DNA from: Zygaena filipendulae
Lineage: Eukaryota; Arthropoda; Insecta; Lepidoptera; Zygaenidae
Reading direction: 5' to 3'
NCBI GenBank assembly: GCA_907165275.2
Contig: OU015662.1
Span: forward strand, 10,423,501-10,487,500
DNA length: 64,000 nt
The notes beneath the pieces were generated by a model, which saw only the letters and a program-made list of their open reading frames with translations, was not told where the DNA came from and did no database searches. Positions 28,575 to 42,404 of the stretch are shown here, one piece after another (the stretch's first letter is position 1; each line of letters starts with the position of its first letter). The position numbers and the translations under genes were made by a program.

Positions 28575-31500
28575 ATGTCACCCGTGTGCCACAACTTCGT
28601 GCAGAACGCTTGGAAGAAAGACTTCTGCTCAAACTGCTTCAAATCACGCGAAGAACACGTGAAGAAAGAGAGAGCAACCGAAAATAGTAAACATTTACCA
28701 ACTTTGATCCAAAACAGAAACACGTATTCAAAAAACACACCTCCAAGCATCCTCAGAACTCATCCAAAGAAAAAGAATAAAAGAAATGTAAAATTCCCCG
28801 AAGAAGTCTGCAGTGTTATTGGTTTTGGAGGTGACGACTGGTCTGATGGCGAGGAGTTCGAAGTTTCTGAGGACAACGACGATGAAGACACGTTCCCTGA
28901 CACAGAAGAAGAGAGAGAGCTTTACAAAATCACGAAATCAAATACAGATTTTAACACTGTGAAAGCAAATCTTTTAGGAGATTCAGTTAGCAAATCCTAC
29001 ACGTCTTTGCTTTTAGGAAAGGTGCAAACTGATTCAGATGGTAAAAAGAAAACCTTAATGGTATCCGTCACCCCTTTTGGACAAGACAATAAGAGCTCTA
29101 ACGTCAAATCACATAATCGCAAACCCGCCGTTATACATCTGTCTGATCCACATATCGAAGAAACTAAAGAAAACTCAAGTTACAGAACTAATATTATTTT
29201 ATCTAGTTACGTTCGGGAGTCTGAAACAATAATCAGTTCTGAGAATATCACAACGACAGAAGGAATATGTACAGAAAAATCATTACTGGAAGAGATATCC
29301 GAAACTTTAAAGCAAAACCGACGGTTAAGTGGAGCTTCCATTTCTAATGATCTTAATTTGACCCAAAACGATTGCACTAAGCCTATGGTGGTTGAAGAAA
29401 AAATTAAAGAAAGCATGCAAGATGATTTCGATAAAAAAGAAATGAGTGAAACCAAGAAAAACACTATCTCAAGAAAATCACCGTTACTCAAAAGCCAAGA
29501 TAGGCCCAAAGTTAATCTTAGTCGGTCTGAGTTTAAACTATGCAAGATTAACGTGGAGAATAGTAGCGTAGATTCCGCTGTAGATACCTTGAATTCTACT
29601 AACAATAACTCTTTTGCATCTGATGATGAAAGCTTTAACGGAAGAACAGATTCGGATAATGATGACAGTGGTCATTTTTCTGAAACACTCAAATGCGAGG
29701 AGACTGTAAAAATTAAGGTGTTCAATGAAGGTGATAAAAACCTTAAGTTATCTTCTATAGAAAAGCTAAGACAGCTAGATGGACAGACGAGTGGGTATTC
29801 CACATTTCAAAGTCCTATTATTGACATGCCACCGATAATACCTAAGAAGACCGAAGCTCTTTTCTCCCCCGATGCGAGTAGAGAACTAGCCGGAGAGCCC
29901 GACGGTAGAGCTGATCCTGACGATACAACTGAACCTCCAGCCTTACCTAAGAGTCCTGTTCCTACAATGGATCCACGGCCATCGTTCTTGCATGGAATGA
30001 TTTCCGATATTTTACCGTCGTCCAAACCAGCTGTGCCAGAAAAACCAAAACTGCCAGCCAAACCCCTCATGAAACTAACAAAAAAAACTATAACGTCAAC
30101 TCATCACCAACAAACAGTGACGCACATGCAACATACCATTGATAGGGATGACGAAAAACGGAGTAAGAGATCAATGAATGAGGAAAAAAATAATGAAATA
30201 ACAGAAATAAACGAAAACCAATCAGAACCCATTTATTACGCAAAACCTGTCCTCACTAAACAGGACAGTGACACGTCCCTTAATAGTCTATGTAAACGTA
30301 AGGCTCCAATACCTCCAATATCACCTTCAGTAGAAGAATATGCAAATAATCTGTACCAAAGAAATCCATGTGGATTCTCTAAGTCAGATTCACCGGTTGT
30401 TAGGGAAATGGAAAAAAAGAGAGAAAGGGCTGCTTTGTCTTTGTCACCAAAAACTAAGCATAAAGAGAACATAGCTGTTGAGGTAAAGAAAATTGAGGCC
30501 CCCGAGCCTGCACCAAGGCGAAATATATCATTATCCCACGACAACTTACTTGTCGATGAAAAACGAAAAGGAAGAATAAAGTTCTCAATTAAAAAGCTTT
30601 TGCGCATAGGGTCATCTAAAGATCTGGACAAAAAGGAACTTAACCTTCCAACAATGACCAAAGTGATACATAAAACGGAAGAAATTTACGATTTAACCCC
30701 AAAACCGAAGCCGCGACTTGTCATCATACATCCTTTAGATATAAACAGGACTAACGTTGAAGTTGTGAAACCAAACATTGATACTACGGACTTTCGACGA
30801 ATGAGTCACGATGACGTGTCCATATATAGTGGTAGTAGTTCTGCTACTGATATCGAGATACCAAGAGTCACTAACAAGCCTCCACCTCCTCCGAGATACT
30901 CCAGTGAAGATTTAAGAACTGGATTGATGCCAAAACCAGCTCGACCTCCGCCACCAAAGTCTGCTGCTTTACAAAAGAAACAAAAACAACAAGCGTGGAC
31001 ACCAACATCAAACAAAAGTGATAATATTTATGCAAATTTAGGTAACATTATCCTTAATTCATTATCATAAAAGCTACTAAAAAAATTAACACTGCGTAAT
31101 TGAACCAATTTAAATTTAATTCAAGGTCCATTAATTCGTCTATAAATTATTGAAATCTAACCTCTGGAGCTGTTTTTTTTTAGGAGAAATCCGATCAGCA
31201 CTGACGCCGAGAAAGCCGGAGCGAACAGCTAGCATGCGTGAAAGGGAAGCGCATTTAGAACTGCCGGTACGCCGAACATCTATTGACGACGATAAAGATG
31301 AAGTCGACGATGGACCTCAAGAAATAGTCCAAGCCACCAACGAACCAGTCATACACAACTACGACGATGTCTATAACACTGTGAAATATGAAGAAGAAAC
31401 CTGTGATTCGGCAAAAAATAGCGACAGTGATTACGAATACGTAAACAACGCCAGATCCAGTTCACCCGAATGTGACTCTGGCATCAAGAATGACAGCAAA

Positions 31501-33636
31501 GAGAACAGGAACGAAATCACAAAAAGTGAAACAGAAAACCGTTCAGAATTCCCTAAATACAACAACGGTGTTTTTAATAGATCGTCACTTCCTTATTGCG
31601 GCAGCGAAACAGAATCTGAAATTTATTCTCCATACAGTTTCTACAGCTCAAACGATACAATGGATAATGACACCAATGATGCTTATCACAACGATACGAC
31701 GCCAAAAACAACGACGAATAAACTCCGTATAAGAAAAGGCCGCAGCGTTGTTCATAAGAACTTGGAGGATAATTATGGTGCTGTCGTTATTGCAAATCAC
31801 GAGGCGCTAGCTCAAGTTTTAGAACAGGTAATTTATCATCGTGACTTGATAGAATTACTTATACATTTGAAATTGCTATTTCGCTATTTAACATATGTGC
31901 CATTACCGTAACACATTTAGTCATGCGAATAAAAACTAATGATTTAAACCGGTTCTTTGGATTATTAAAATCATGCATTCAAAATTAAATGTGTACATTC
32001 ACCTCACCAAAATAATTCGATGTTACCTTTTTAATGTTGAAAATTATCTAATTTCAGGTGCAACAAAGTGCTACAATGCAGCCTTCGCTCCGAGGTTTAA
32101 AAGCATGCACGAATCTCCGATGGAATGACTTTTCTATCCAGCAAACTAGTAAGACCTTTGTTAAGGCCGGTAGACGAGTTTTCTACCCAGCTATTTGGAA
32201 CTCGAGTCAAGGGCCAGTAAATGTCACTCTGATGCTGTATAAAGATCAGATGGCTTCCCAAATGGTGTGCCAGCAATCTGTCCAACCGCAGTCGTTAAGC
32301 CTTAATGCTGTTACGGAATTCTGCGATTTGTTGCCACTACAACAATTTGGGGAGGAAGGCGAAGATTTGGTACAAGGTAAACTAAATCGAGTTTTGTTCT
32401 ATATGTTTGGTTTTGGGGTATATTTGGGTTTTAATATTCTGTGATAAATATGAATACTGAAGAACCCATTCCTAGTAAGCAATAGAATATAATAATCAGA
32501 GACTAGGTACTACAGATGATGAAAGGTACCAACTTACCTACTTATTAACCAAATACTTTTTTGCAGCTACAATAGTGGTATTAGCACCAGCACAAGTGGA
32601 CACAATCCAAACGTACGGCGAAAGCCTCTACTCAGCCGAAAGTTTGGGAGCCACTAAAGAGTATCAGTTGGTCCAAACAGAACAGGTCCATGAAGCGATA
32701 TTCATGATGCTACAACTAATCAACGGAATGAAGTGCCTGCAGGCGAGGGGTGTTGAAGAAATACCGGAATCTCTGTCGTCGTTTATTGCGTTGAAGGAAA
32801 TACAGCCTTCGGTGTCGCACGGGAGCAGTCTGAACCTACCATCAACGGACGATAGACTGAACTCACTTTCGGCACCGAAAACCAACTGTTACGGAAGACT
32901 TTGCATATTACAAGGGTGAGTCTTTCTTGATCCACTTTTATAATCCACTTATAAACACTATTGATTTATAGCTATAACAATTAACAAGAGCGCTTGCAAC
33001 ACAATAGTTACACGTGACAGAAGTAAAAACTTCTTTGCACAAAAATCGTTGGGTTTGAAATTCAGGTTCGAAAACCGTTACACTCAGATTCGAACTTCAA
33101 CAACCCTTTTTTCGACTTGAGAACAGTCGTTTTTAAAAAAAATATCATTTCCTTTACAGAGTAATATTTTAGTTGTTTTTTTTTATGTTATAGTACCTAA
33201 CAGCCTTTTTTATTTAATCATCAGATTGAGCGACGAAATCAACAGTAGCAAATCATCGGACGACGAGCATCTCAATTCTCTATGTAAATGTGCCATCAGA
33301 GCTTCAGAGATCCTTCTGCCGGGCGAAAAGCTGACACCACTCCTCAAGGAAGTGTTGCAAGAGGAGCGCGCCGTTTCATTGAACCAGGCCAAGTCCATCC
33401 TCGAGTTCATGCTGTGGGGACCGTTGGACGTGGTGCAGAGAGTGCCCGTCAGCGAGAGGGAACTGTCGCTCCAGAGGTGGCTGGACCTCGAGAGGGCGAC
33501 GGTCTTACACGGCCTGGTCCGGACCAGGGTCCAACTGAACGTATTCGAACAGTTGCACCTCATGTTCTTGGTCAGATCCACAGCCAAGGCCATGTGCGAC
33601 GCGTCAGTGTTGTTGGGAAAAGCCAACGTTTATTGA
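28575..33636 (+). CDS. PEAK1/PRAG1-family pseudokinase, five coding exons
   Basis: Exons 28575-31041, 31184-31827, 32058-32376, 32567-32915 and 33225-33636 join in frame through GT-AG borders to give 1396 aa. The start is the ATG at 28575: its N-terminus (CHNFVQNAWK, then C-SNCF) matches the zinc-knuckle-like N-terminus of vertebrate PEAK1 and PRAG1. A CAG acceptor at 28531-28532 implies a 5' UTR exon. A long, disordered, serine- and proline-rich middle carries SH3/SH2-type sites (PPPPPRYSSEDL, EEIYDL). The last ~360 residues form a divergent kinase fold without HRD or DFG, followed by the dimerising helices (LLPGEKLTPLLKE, LEFMLWGP). Vertebrate members are scaffolds for cytoskeletal and growth-factor signalling. 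The insect role is inferred. Confidence 0.85.
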
Positions 33637-36529
33637 TTTTTGTTGAATTGACAATACAGAAATCACATTTTGCGATGGAAAGCGGTATTGCCTTTTACTC
33701 ATATCGTTGTATACGTTCTCGAATAGTTTTTCTTCGTATCTATAAGTACCTAATATCAGCAGATTTTTCAAATGGCCATAAATTTACATCGAAGTGGATT
33801 CTTGTAAATTCTATCTCTATCTATTGCATGCCAGATTTTTAACCGACTTCAGAAAGGGAGGAGGTTATATGTTCGGCTGTATGTATGTTTTTAAACTTAA
33901 TAAATCGCAAAAACTTATTTATAGGATTTTATCATATTCAATGTAAAGTTTGTTATCTGGTAGGTTTTAAGGAGTTTGGTAAAATTGGGTACCTAAAGAC
34001 TTATTATTATTAATAATTTCGTTATAAAAGAGTAGATTATAACATTTTTTGTTTTTTTTTATATGTACTAGAACCTGGAATTAGTTTATCCCACTTCTGA
34101 TAACCTTGAAAGACGTACGTTAGGATTCTTTTCGTTAAAAGTTATTTATTTAGAGTAAATTTTTAATTAATCCCTAATATAAACTTAAGTAATTTAAAAC
34201 ATTGCGAATTTTCGGTGCCAATTTATAAAAGGAATGAAGTCTATGAAGACTCATCGTGTAACTTATTCGGAGGCAGTGCCTTGTTTGCATGTAATATGTG
34301 TATCTAACTTATAAAAAATCCCCTATCATAGGATTACTTTTTTTTTTTAACTGTACAGTAAAACTATGTAATTTATATTGTACACTTGTAAGTCCTTGTT
34401 TTAAAGTAACTAATGTTTATAGAATTACGGATTACAAATATGAAATAAAATATACCAATTTTACAATAACTTATTTCATTTCACTCTATATCTATACCCT
34501 AAAAATTACATCAATGGTACCGACCCCCTGTAGGAATGAAATGCGTAACTATGCGATGTAATTTATCAAAATTGTATTGAGACGTATCTAAATCTAAATT
34601 TAAAAAAATAAAGTCACATAATACAATCTTTTATCCGTTTATTGTCTTCATTTTTGGATACAGACTTACAGAATTAAATATAAAGCATAAATAACATCAG
34701 ATCGAACAAGCCACTTATTTTGTATACTTTATTTTGACTGTCTGAATCAATTAATAGTCGTAGAAAACAAAGAATAGGCAATAAAATATAAAAAAAAAAC
34801 AATATCTAAAATATAACATTGATTATGTAGTTAAGTTTTCCAATAACAAATTGATATGGACTAGAATCTCTAAGATCTGAAATAGTTCTGGAGTAAAAAT
34901 ACACGATATGTATCTATTATACTAACATAATTTTTTTATATTTAAAACTAATTTGGGGATAAAATAAACATAATTTTTAAACAAACATCACTAATCTTAG
35001 TTGCGAGTAAGTACTTAATACATATAAATAATATTGGTTACATAAATGACATTGGAATGTAACTTTTATTTTATAACGTAATTTTAATGTAATAAGTATG
35101 ACAGAATGTGTCGTAAAATTTAACAAAAATGAATCAAATAATTTAGTTAGGTTTATAATACAATATAAAAAAACTTATGAAAAGACATAATGATATTCAA
35201 ACCAATGATGAATGAAGCATTAAATCTCATAAAAAAAATATATTAATATTAAAAAAATATCTTCAGAAATGTATAAGATGAAAAATATCTAAAAAAATAA
35301 TTATAAAATCAGATCTAAAACAGAGTTTCAAATTTTGAGCAAAATATTAATTATACATATACTTATACTATTAATATTCTGCATAAGATTAGTTTCTTTG
35401 AATAACTTTATTACTTTAAAGCAAGCATTCTTAACATATAGAATAAAAATTACGGAATAATGTAACGTATAATTGCACTTAACAGTTAACAAGTAGGTAC
35501 CTACTTACTACAAAATAATATTTAACAAAAATATACAATAACTCTCTATTGCGGAACTTTACCATCAGACTTCATATGGTTTATCGACCATATAATTTGC
35601 ACTCCTACACACTATGTATGGCATCTACTTTAATATCTTAATTGCTAAATACCTGTTTCAAATCTGTTATGAAAACTAATAATGCTTTTCTAAACCAGAG
35701 ATCAACAAAGTCACCCGACTCCTCGTTTCTTGATATCTATGTTGCTCTTGCAGTATTTATCCAACCTTTTGTAGTACAGACAGACAAACTCCACTCAACT
35801 CCACAGAAATTAATGAAGTTTATTATGTAAATAATAATTAAAGTTTTCTGTAAAATCCTATACAGGATGTAAGGTTCAACAAGGGTGTATGAGAATGTAT
35901 TGAAGCAGGGTGTTTGCACTTTTGTCCCAAATATGTAAAAATAAACGTGTACTTAATTTTTTACTTCAAATAATTCACTGCGCATGTTGCCGGATCATAC
36001 CCTAAGGGTAATTCATTTTTCTTTGTATTGCTACTGGGTGCCGACAAAATAAAGGAAAGGTAACGTACCCACGTAGACCCACGTTCTTATCTTAGTTTTT
36101 CTTTGCTACCTATTTATCAGTGCATCTTTTATTTAATTCTATTTTTATTAGTTACGTGTAAGCATGAATTGCCGACGGTTTCAATACGTCCCTTGTCAAA
36201 ATTGTACACCTTGTATATGGATTTTTAGAAAATACCAGCCCGCAAATAATTATCATGTGTTCAAAAATGACAATCCGATCATTAGCATATAAGTTATGGC
36301 AGTTTTACTGACGCTACTTCTATAGTAACTCGTTATTTATAGGTTACCTCTGTAAAACTTTTGACGATCACTGTCCATAGGTACACATGCAAAGAGCCGA
36401 GTGACTATTTGATCTGTGGTCTCGATTTACATAATTCTTAAAATCTTCTTTTTTTTCCTTAAACTCCAAACTCATGCCCGATGTCCTCAGAACAATGTAG
36501 TCGAGTAAATTCAGCGATACAGTTAAAAT
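33637..36529. other. 3' UTR of the pseudokinase gene and AT-rich intergenic DNA
   Basis: Several AATAAA signals follow the pseudokinase stop (33899-33904, 34444-34449 and one near 34605), so its 3' UTR may be up to ~1 kb. From ~34.7 to 36.1 kb the sequence is strongly AT-rich with no supported gene. The end near 36.5 kb is probably the 3' UTR of the minus-strand Sfxn2 gene. Confidence 0.55.
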
Positions 36530-39500
36530 TCACAGACCTTTGTTGAAATACACGTATTGTGGCGGCTTGCCACCCGTGTTCTTAAATATCACCTCGTAGT
36601 TGTCTTTCTCGAAACGCTTTACGGTGTCCGTTGATAGTTTACTGGAAGAGAGACAATATTGTTGATTATGATCCTTAAGCTATGTCAGTGTGCCTTTTTT
36701 TGTTCATCAAAGGCATGCGTCATAGCACAGTCAATAGCGCACGTGAGGCATGCCCTTAACGCATGCGCAATGACTGTTGAAAGCGAACCGCGCGCTATAA
36801 TAAAAGTTTTCCCGCGTCGGGTAGATTTCTGTGCCACAAAGCGTTCAACAACATGATGGCGGACGAAGCAAAAAGATAATACATTATAGTTTATTGAAGA
36901 CTATATCTTTATCTTCTCGTAGTTCACTCATAATCACGCTACTTCAATTATTATAATAACGAGAAAGTTTTGGATACGAATCCAAAAATTTCTCTTAGTT
37001 CTTTTTTTCTGGAATTTCTTAGACCAAGTAAGCTATATAAGTATCTCCTTAGCAGACAGTAAATCATAATTATATTTGTGCATTTATGTGTCTTAATTTT
37101 ATTATGTTTTAGTTAGTTTATTGTGTGTCTGTTATCTAATTACTTATCAAGAACTTACAAGCACCACCAAACACACTTTCTGCAGATCTTGAAGGTTGAC
37201 TGGCAGAGAATGCCACAATGGCATTAAGTCCGCCTTTTGTACCATAATGTGCAAAAAGTTTAAATAAATAAATAAGCCGCACATATTCCACCAAGCAAAA
37301 TATTCTCATCGCACACGTTTCCAAAAGCTAACAGAAACTACGACTGAACTAAATGACTACATTTGCGTTGCGTTCGTTAACGCATTCAATTATTGAAAGC
37401 GCCAAACGAAAGTTGAATAGAAAGACGAAGACGAAAGTTGAAGATGAAAAGGCACAGTGTGGACATAGCTTTACACCCCTGTAGATAATTTGTTTTTTCT
37501 TTGGCAGATGGCGGTGGCAGTTTGACAACTCAAAATTAATTCATATACAAAAAAAAACGATTGAAGAAGTTAAATAGGGTGTCACCGTAAAATTCTAAAG
37601 ATTTGTCATTTATGTGCACCCCGACATACTAGGTTAGGTATAAACTATGACCACTGTTGACGGATGGTACTGATGGTACCGATTCCTCATGCATGTGTGA
37701 GCACCCACCACCATTCATTTTCCTCAGAATTTCACAATATTGCCGCTATTTTACAAACTAACGGTTTTCACAATTTTACTGTGATATGTACAAACTGTGA
37801 TGGTTGTCGTTCAAAGAACGGTTTAAAGTTGATTTCGTAAAATTTAACCCAAAAAGTACCAAAAAGTGCTACCTTGCACTTTTCAATTAAACTCCTTTTT
37901 AAATATTTTATTATTATTGATTACATTTCAAACGGAATATAATAATTTTATAGGAAGTGGCGCTAATTTGACCCCTGTTAGGGTCGCAAGAACTCCCGGA
38001 TTCGATTCCCAGGATTCAATCAAGACGATGTGCGTTTTTAGTATTATTTTTGTATTTTGTATTTCACTCACCATCTCTGCGGGAACAGCGCACAACCAGT
38101 GGGCACCATGAAAGTTAAGCTGCAATACGAAATAGTAAATTTAATAACAAGTGCGGGAAATCTACTCTAATCACATAGTTAATTTTGGAGTTATTTTCGT
38201 TTTATATCGCCGCGCAAGCAAGTAGTCATTGTTTTCTCTTTCATACATGCAGACATATTAATACGCTACCACTGTCTCTTCACCAATAACTAACTTCCGA
38301 CAGTATAAGAATTCAACATGGTGTTGCTTGGTTTTAATCTCATCGCATCCAGTAATCACATATAGGACAGTCCGTACACGAGCTACGTGGCTATAGTTAC
38401 TCACAACATGCCCACGATCACGGTCTGCACGCCCACGTGCGCCCACCGGATCCTCTGCATCCAGGGCTTGGGCTCCAGCCGCTCCATGATGAACGGCAGC
38501 AGCAGCATGCCCGGGGCACACATCACTATCCTGAAAATGAACGAAACCAACGCCCTGTTACGTGGCGTAACGGCAGATGCGACTGTGTGGTGTTACCCTT
38601 ACCCTTACCCCTTACCATAGGCGTACCTAGCGGGAGGGGAGGCCAACTCTAGAAGTTTCTTTGCCCACCCCAGAAACTCTTTTGCTCACACTAGAAAAAC
38701 TGACATTATTGAAGATTTAGTAATTAATCGCTTTTAATTTTGAGCTTGGGCAGAGTGATGTGATGAAAGAGGCCTCATAATATCAGTGAATATAGTCACT
38801 ATGATTTATTTCTAAGCGTCATTAATTATGATCCCTCATTACAGGAATGTCAGTTCAGATAGACGGCTACCCTCTAGATAAAATCTCCTAGATAAACGGC
38901 TACCTCGAAATCCCTCAAAAACACTGCTGTATCGGGATAAACCCTATACACCCTGAACTAAGACAAATATACTGAACACCTATACACATCATATACACCC
39001 TGAACTAAGACAAATATACTGAACACCTATACACATCATATCCACCCTGAACTAAGACAAAATATCCTATACACCCTGAACTAAGACATAAGCTACCTCT
39101 TATCCATGGTTCCAGTTTTGGATTCAATAATCCATTGATTAAAGTGGAGCCTGGTTATGGATCCAAGTGGACTGGTTCCCTAGACCTTCACACAATCAGT
39201 GGTCCGTCTTGAGGTGTCCGCTCACACGATATTCATTATGCTTCAATTATGATAATTACCTGGAGGTGACAACCTGTGATATGCCTTTGATGGGGGCCAC
39301 CTGCGACTTGCCAATGATTTTGTCATTCTCGTCCATCACGTCTAAACCTGCAGGCAAAACGTAAATAGGCTATTTGACTATTGTTTTCCTTCTGATTTCT
39401 ATTTAGTCCGTCAGTTAGATAATAAAAATATACTCGGATAAAGCGCATTAAAGTTTAGAAGTGAAAGTTCGTAACGTCATATCCAGGAAGAAACTGTACC

Positions 39501-42364
39501 TGCTTGTGACGTCACGCGACTTTTCGACTCAACGTAGGTAACTCCGTTATTTTAATATTTTCTATGAATTTACAGGACGGACTAAAAACAAAAATTTAGT
39601 CAAATACCCTATTGAAAATGTAAAAGGATAACACAATGTGTCGAGAAACAGCGAAGATTATTCAATTTCCACCCGGTTGGCGCAGTAGGTCACCACGCCT
39701 GTCCGCTAAAAAAGATGTTCCGGGTTCGATTCTCGGTGGGGGTGGATTTTGTGTGACGAACACAGGGTTCCAAAACTTACGGCCGCACTCAGAGTCGTTT
39801 TAATGATTACTTAATTTTAAGTAAAGATTTTAAATACAAAACTGCTGCACTCAGAGACGTTCATTAATGTTAATTGCCAATTAATTAAGTTAAATTTAGT
39901 TAAATAACAAAATTCATAAGTTAAAATCTTTACTTAATTTTGATCATTAGAACGACTCTGAGAGCAGTGTGGGATTACTTAATCCAGATCTGTGTGTTGC
40001 GAAGTGGATTATTATTATTATTGAATATAAAAATAGTAGCTGTGCCCCGCGGTTTCACCCGCGGTAATTTCGGAGTTCCCGCGGGAATTCCGGGATAAAA
40101 ATTACCCTATGTACCCCTGACAACGTGCATGCCAAACTTCATCCAAATCCGTTCAGCCGTTTTTGCGTGATTGAGTAACAAACATCCAAACATCCACACT
40201 TTCACATTTATAATATTAGTAGGATAGCACAGGGTTTGCCTCCAAGGTTTTCCTTACTGTTAAAGATCTGATCAACATTTGATTGCAATCTTAACGTACC
40301 GTTTATGATTTCGTTCTGCCTCATGAGGGGAATGTTCACCCAATTGGCGGCCGCTACGGCGACGAACGGCACAAATCTCTGTGGAAGAATGCTAACTATT
40401 TATTTCTTTCTTTCTTTCTTTGTCACTCCCTCACAAATGAGGATCGTGACCATATGTAACGCGTCTCCATATGCTTCTGTCCAAAGCTATTTACTATACA
40501 TATACGTAAAGAAATGACACTCTCCGCCCCCCGCCGTGTCCGTGCCTCCCCGCGCCCCGCTCGCGCCTAGAGGTGGTAGTGTGGAGGCTCTTGCTGCTAT
40601 GTTTTGGACAATATCAACTTGAATGGGCATGGTGACAAGGTAAGAGGTACAGAAATCAAAATTCGACAAGTATTTTTGGCTTTTTCGATTTATTGAAAAA
40701 ATACTTAGATAAAACGCATTTAAGTTTAGGAATGGGAGGTCGCAGATGTCTCTCCACAGCAAAAGCCATCATATCAAGCGACGATAATCTAATGTATATA
40801 AATCACGTGTCACGTTGTTTGTCCGCGATGTACTTCGAAACTACTGAACGGATTTTGATAAAATTTTGTAACCATTCATAAAATGGTCCAACTTAAAAGA
40901 TAGGATAGTTTTTATCCCGGAATTCCCTCGGGAACTGAAGGACATAGAGTACCTTTTTCCCGCAACCTCCGCGGGAATTCCGAAATTACCGCGGATGAAA
41001 TCGCGGGGGACAGCTAGTAATATATATAGTCAAAGATTGTGAACGCACACTATAACACGACACAAAAATTGTCTTTCCCTCGTAATCAAAGAAGTTTCAC
41101 TGCAAAAAAATGAATTCACAACGTTTTTTATGGAATACAGAATTATAATTTCTAATATTTTGGCACCCAGAACGTTTGGGATTGCGTTTTTTGGGACACG
41201 CGTTATGGGCAAAGAATGTTCAATTCAATTCGATTTAAATTATAGGTACACTTTATTGCACACGCACAGTAGAAAACATATTTACAAAAACAGAAAAACA
41301 TATGGATACGTACAATGAGGTGACCTATATTGCTAAAAGCAATTATTTCATAGGCAACCTCCTCCGGTTGAGAGAGATGTAAAAAGAGACAGGTAGTATT
41401 GTGCGGCATTAATATACCAACTTAATACATTTAAATCTACTATCTTTAAACAAGCAATTCTTGTATATATATCTCGGAAACGGCTCCAACGATTTTCATG
41501 AAATTTGGTATGCAGGGGGTTTCGGGGGCGATTAATCGATCTAGCAAGGTTTCATTTTTAGAAAATGTCGTCATAACAATGTTTTCAGGCAATGAAAAAT
41601 TAGTGTTTGTTTTTCTATGTAAGATCAGATGGCGGTATACACAACGAGCGAAGCTCGGTGACCCAGATATTAAGTACATAATATGTTGTTGGTCGTAGTG
41701 AATAAGGGCCCAATAGGGATGTTTCCTACTTTTGAAAATCAAAATTCTAATTAGTCCGTCAGTTAGAAAATAAAAAAAAACAATAGACACGTATTTTTTG
41801 CTTTTTTATATAAATTAAAATATACAGAGATAAAGCGCATTAAAATTTAGGATGAGGAGGTCGTGACGTCACTAACCACAAAACCGCCATACAAACTGTC
41901 AGAATAGTGACGTCACGCGAAATTTCAACTCAATATATCGCCGTTATTTTTTGATTACGTAAAAAAAGAAAAAATACGTGTCCAATATTTTTCAATAATC
42001 TACAAGACGGACTAAAAAATAAAAATTAGTCAACATGCCCATTGACCGCAACAACTCACCGCCAGTATGGGGTTCCTGGCGCGTTTCTGCACCACGAACT
42101 TGAAGGTCAGCGCGGTGGCCATGGCCGCCGTGGTGGCGGACACGTACGCGACCCCCATCTGGGCGGTGGTCAGCGGCGAGTTGGCGTTGCGGTTCGTGTA
42201 GTTCACCAGCGCGTTGAACGACTGGTTCACCCACTGCCAGAACACTATCGCCGTGCCCGTCCTGCGGGAGACGGTTCGATATCGGTACAAGGCCCTCGTC
42301 CCCTATGGCCATAAGAAAGAAAGAAAGAAAGAAAGAAATAAGGAAAGAAAGAAAGAAATAAGGA

Positions 42365-42404
<40 letters not shown>

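Noticed and set aside
37960..38030. Second tRNA-like B box (GGATTCGATTCCC)
   Set aside because: No matching A box at the right distance and no tail; probably an old SINE scrap or chance.
39676..39750. tRNA gene
   Set aside because: A and B boxes are present, but the sequence does not close into a cloverleaf and continues into a SINE body with an ATT tail.
41992..42314. Long frames on both strands over 42060-42261 other than the Sfxn2 exon
   Set aside because: They are shadows of the GC-rich Sfxn2 exon; only the sideroflexin frame has family motifs and splice borders.
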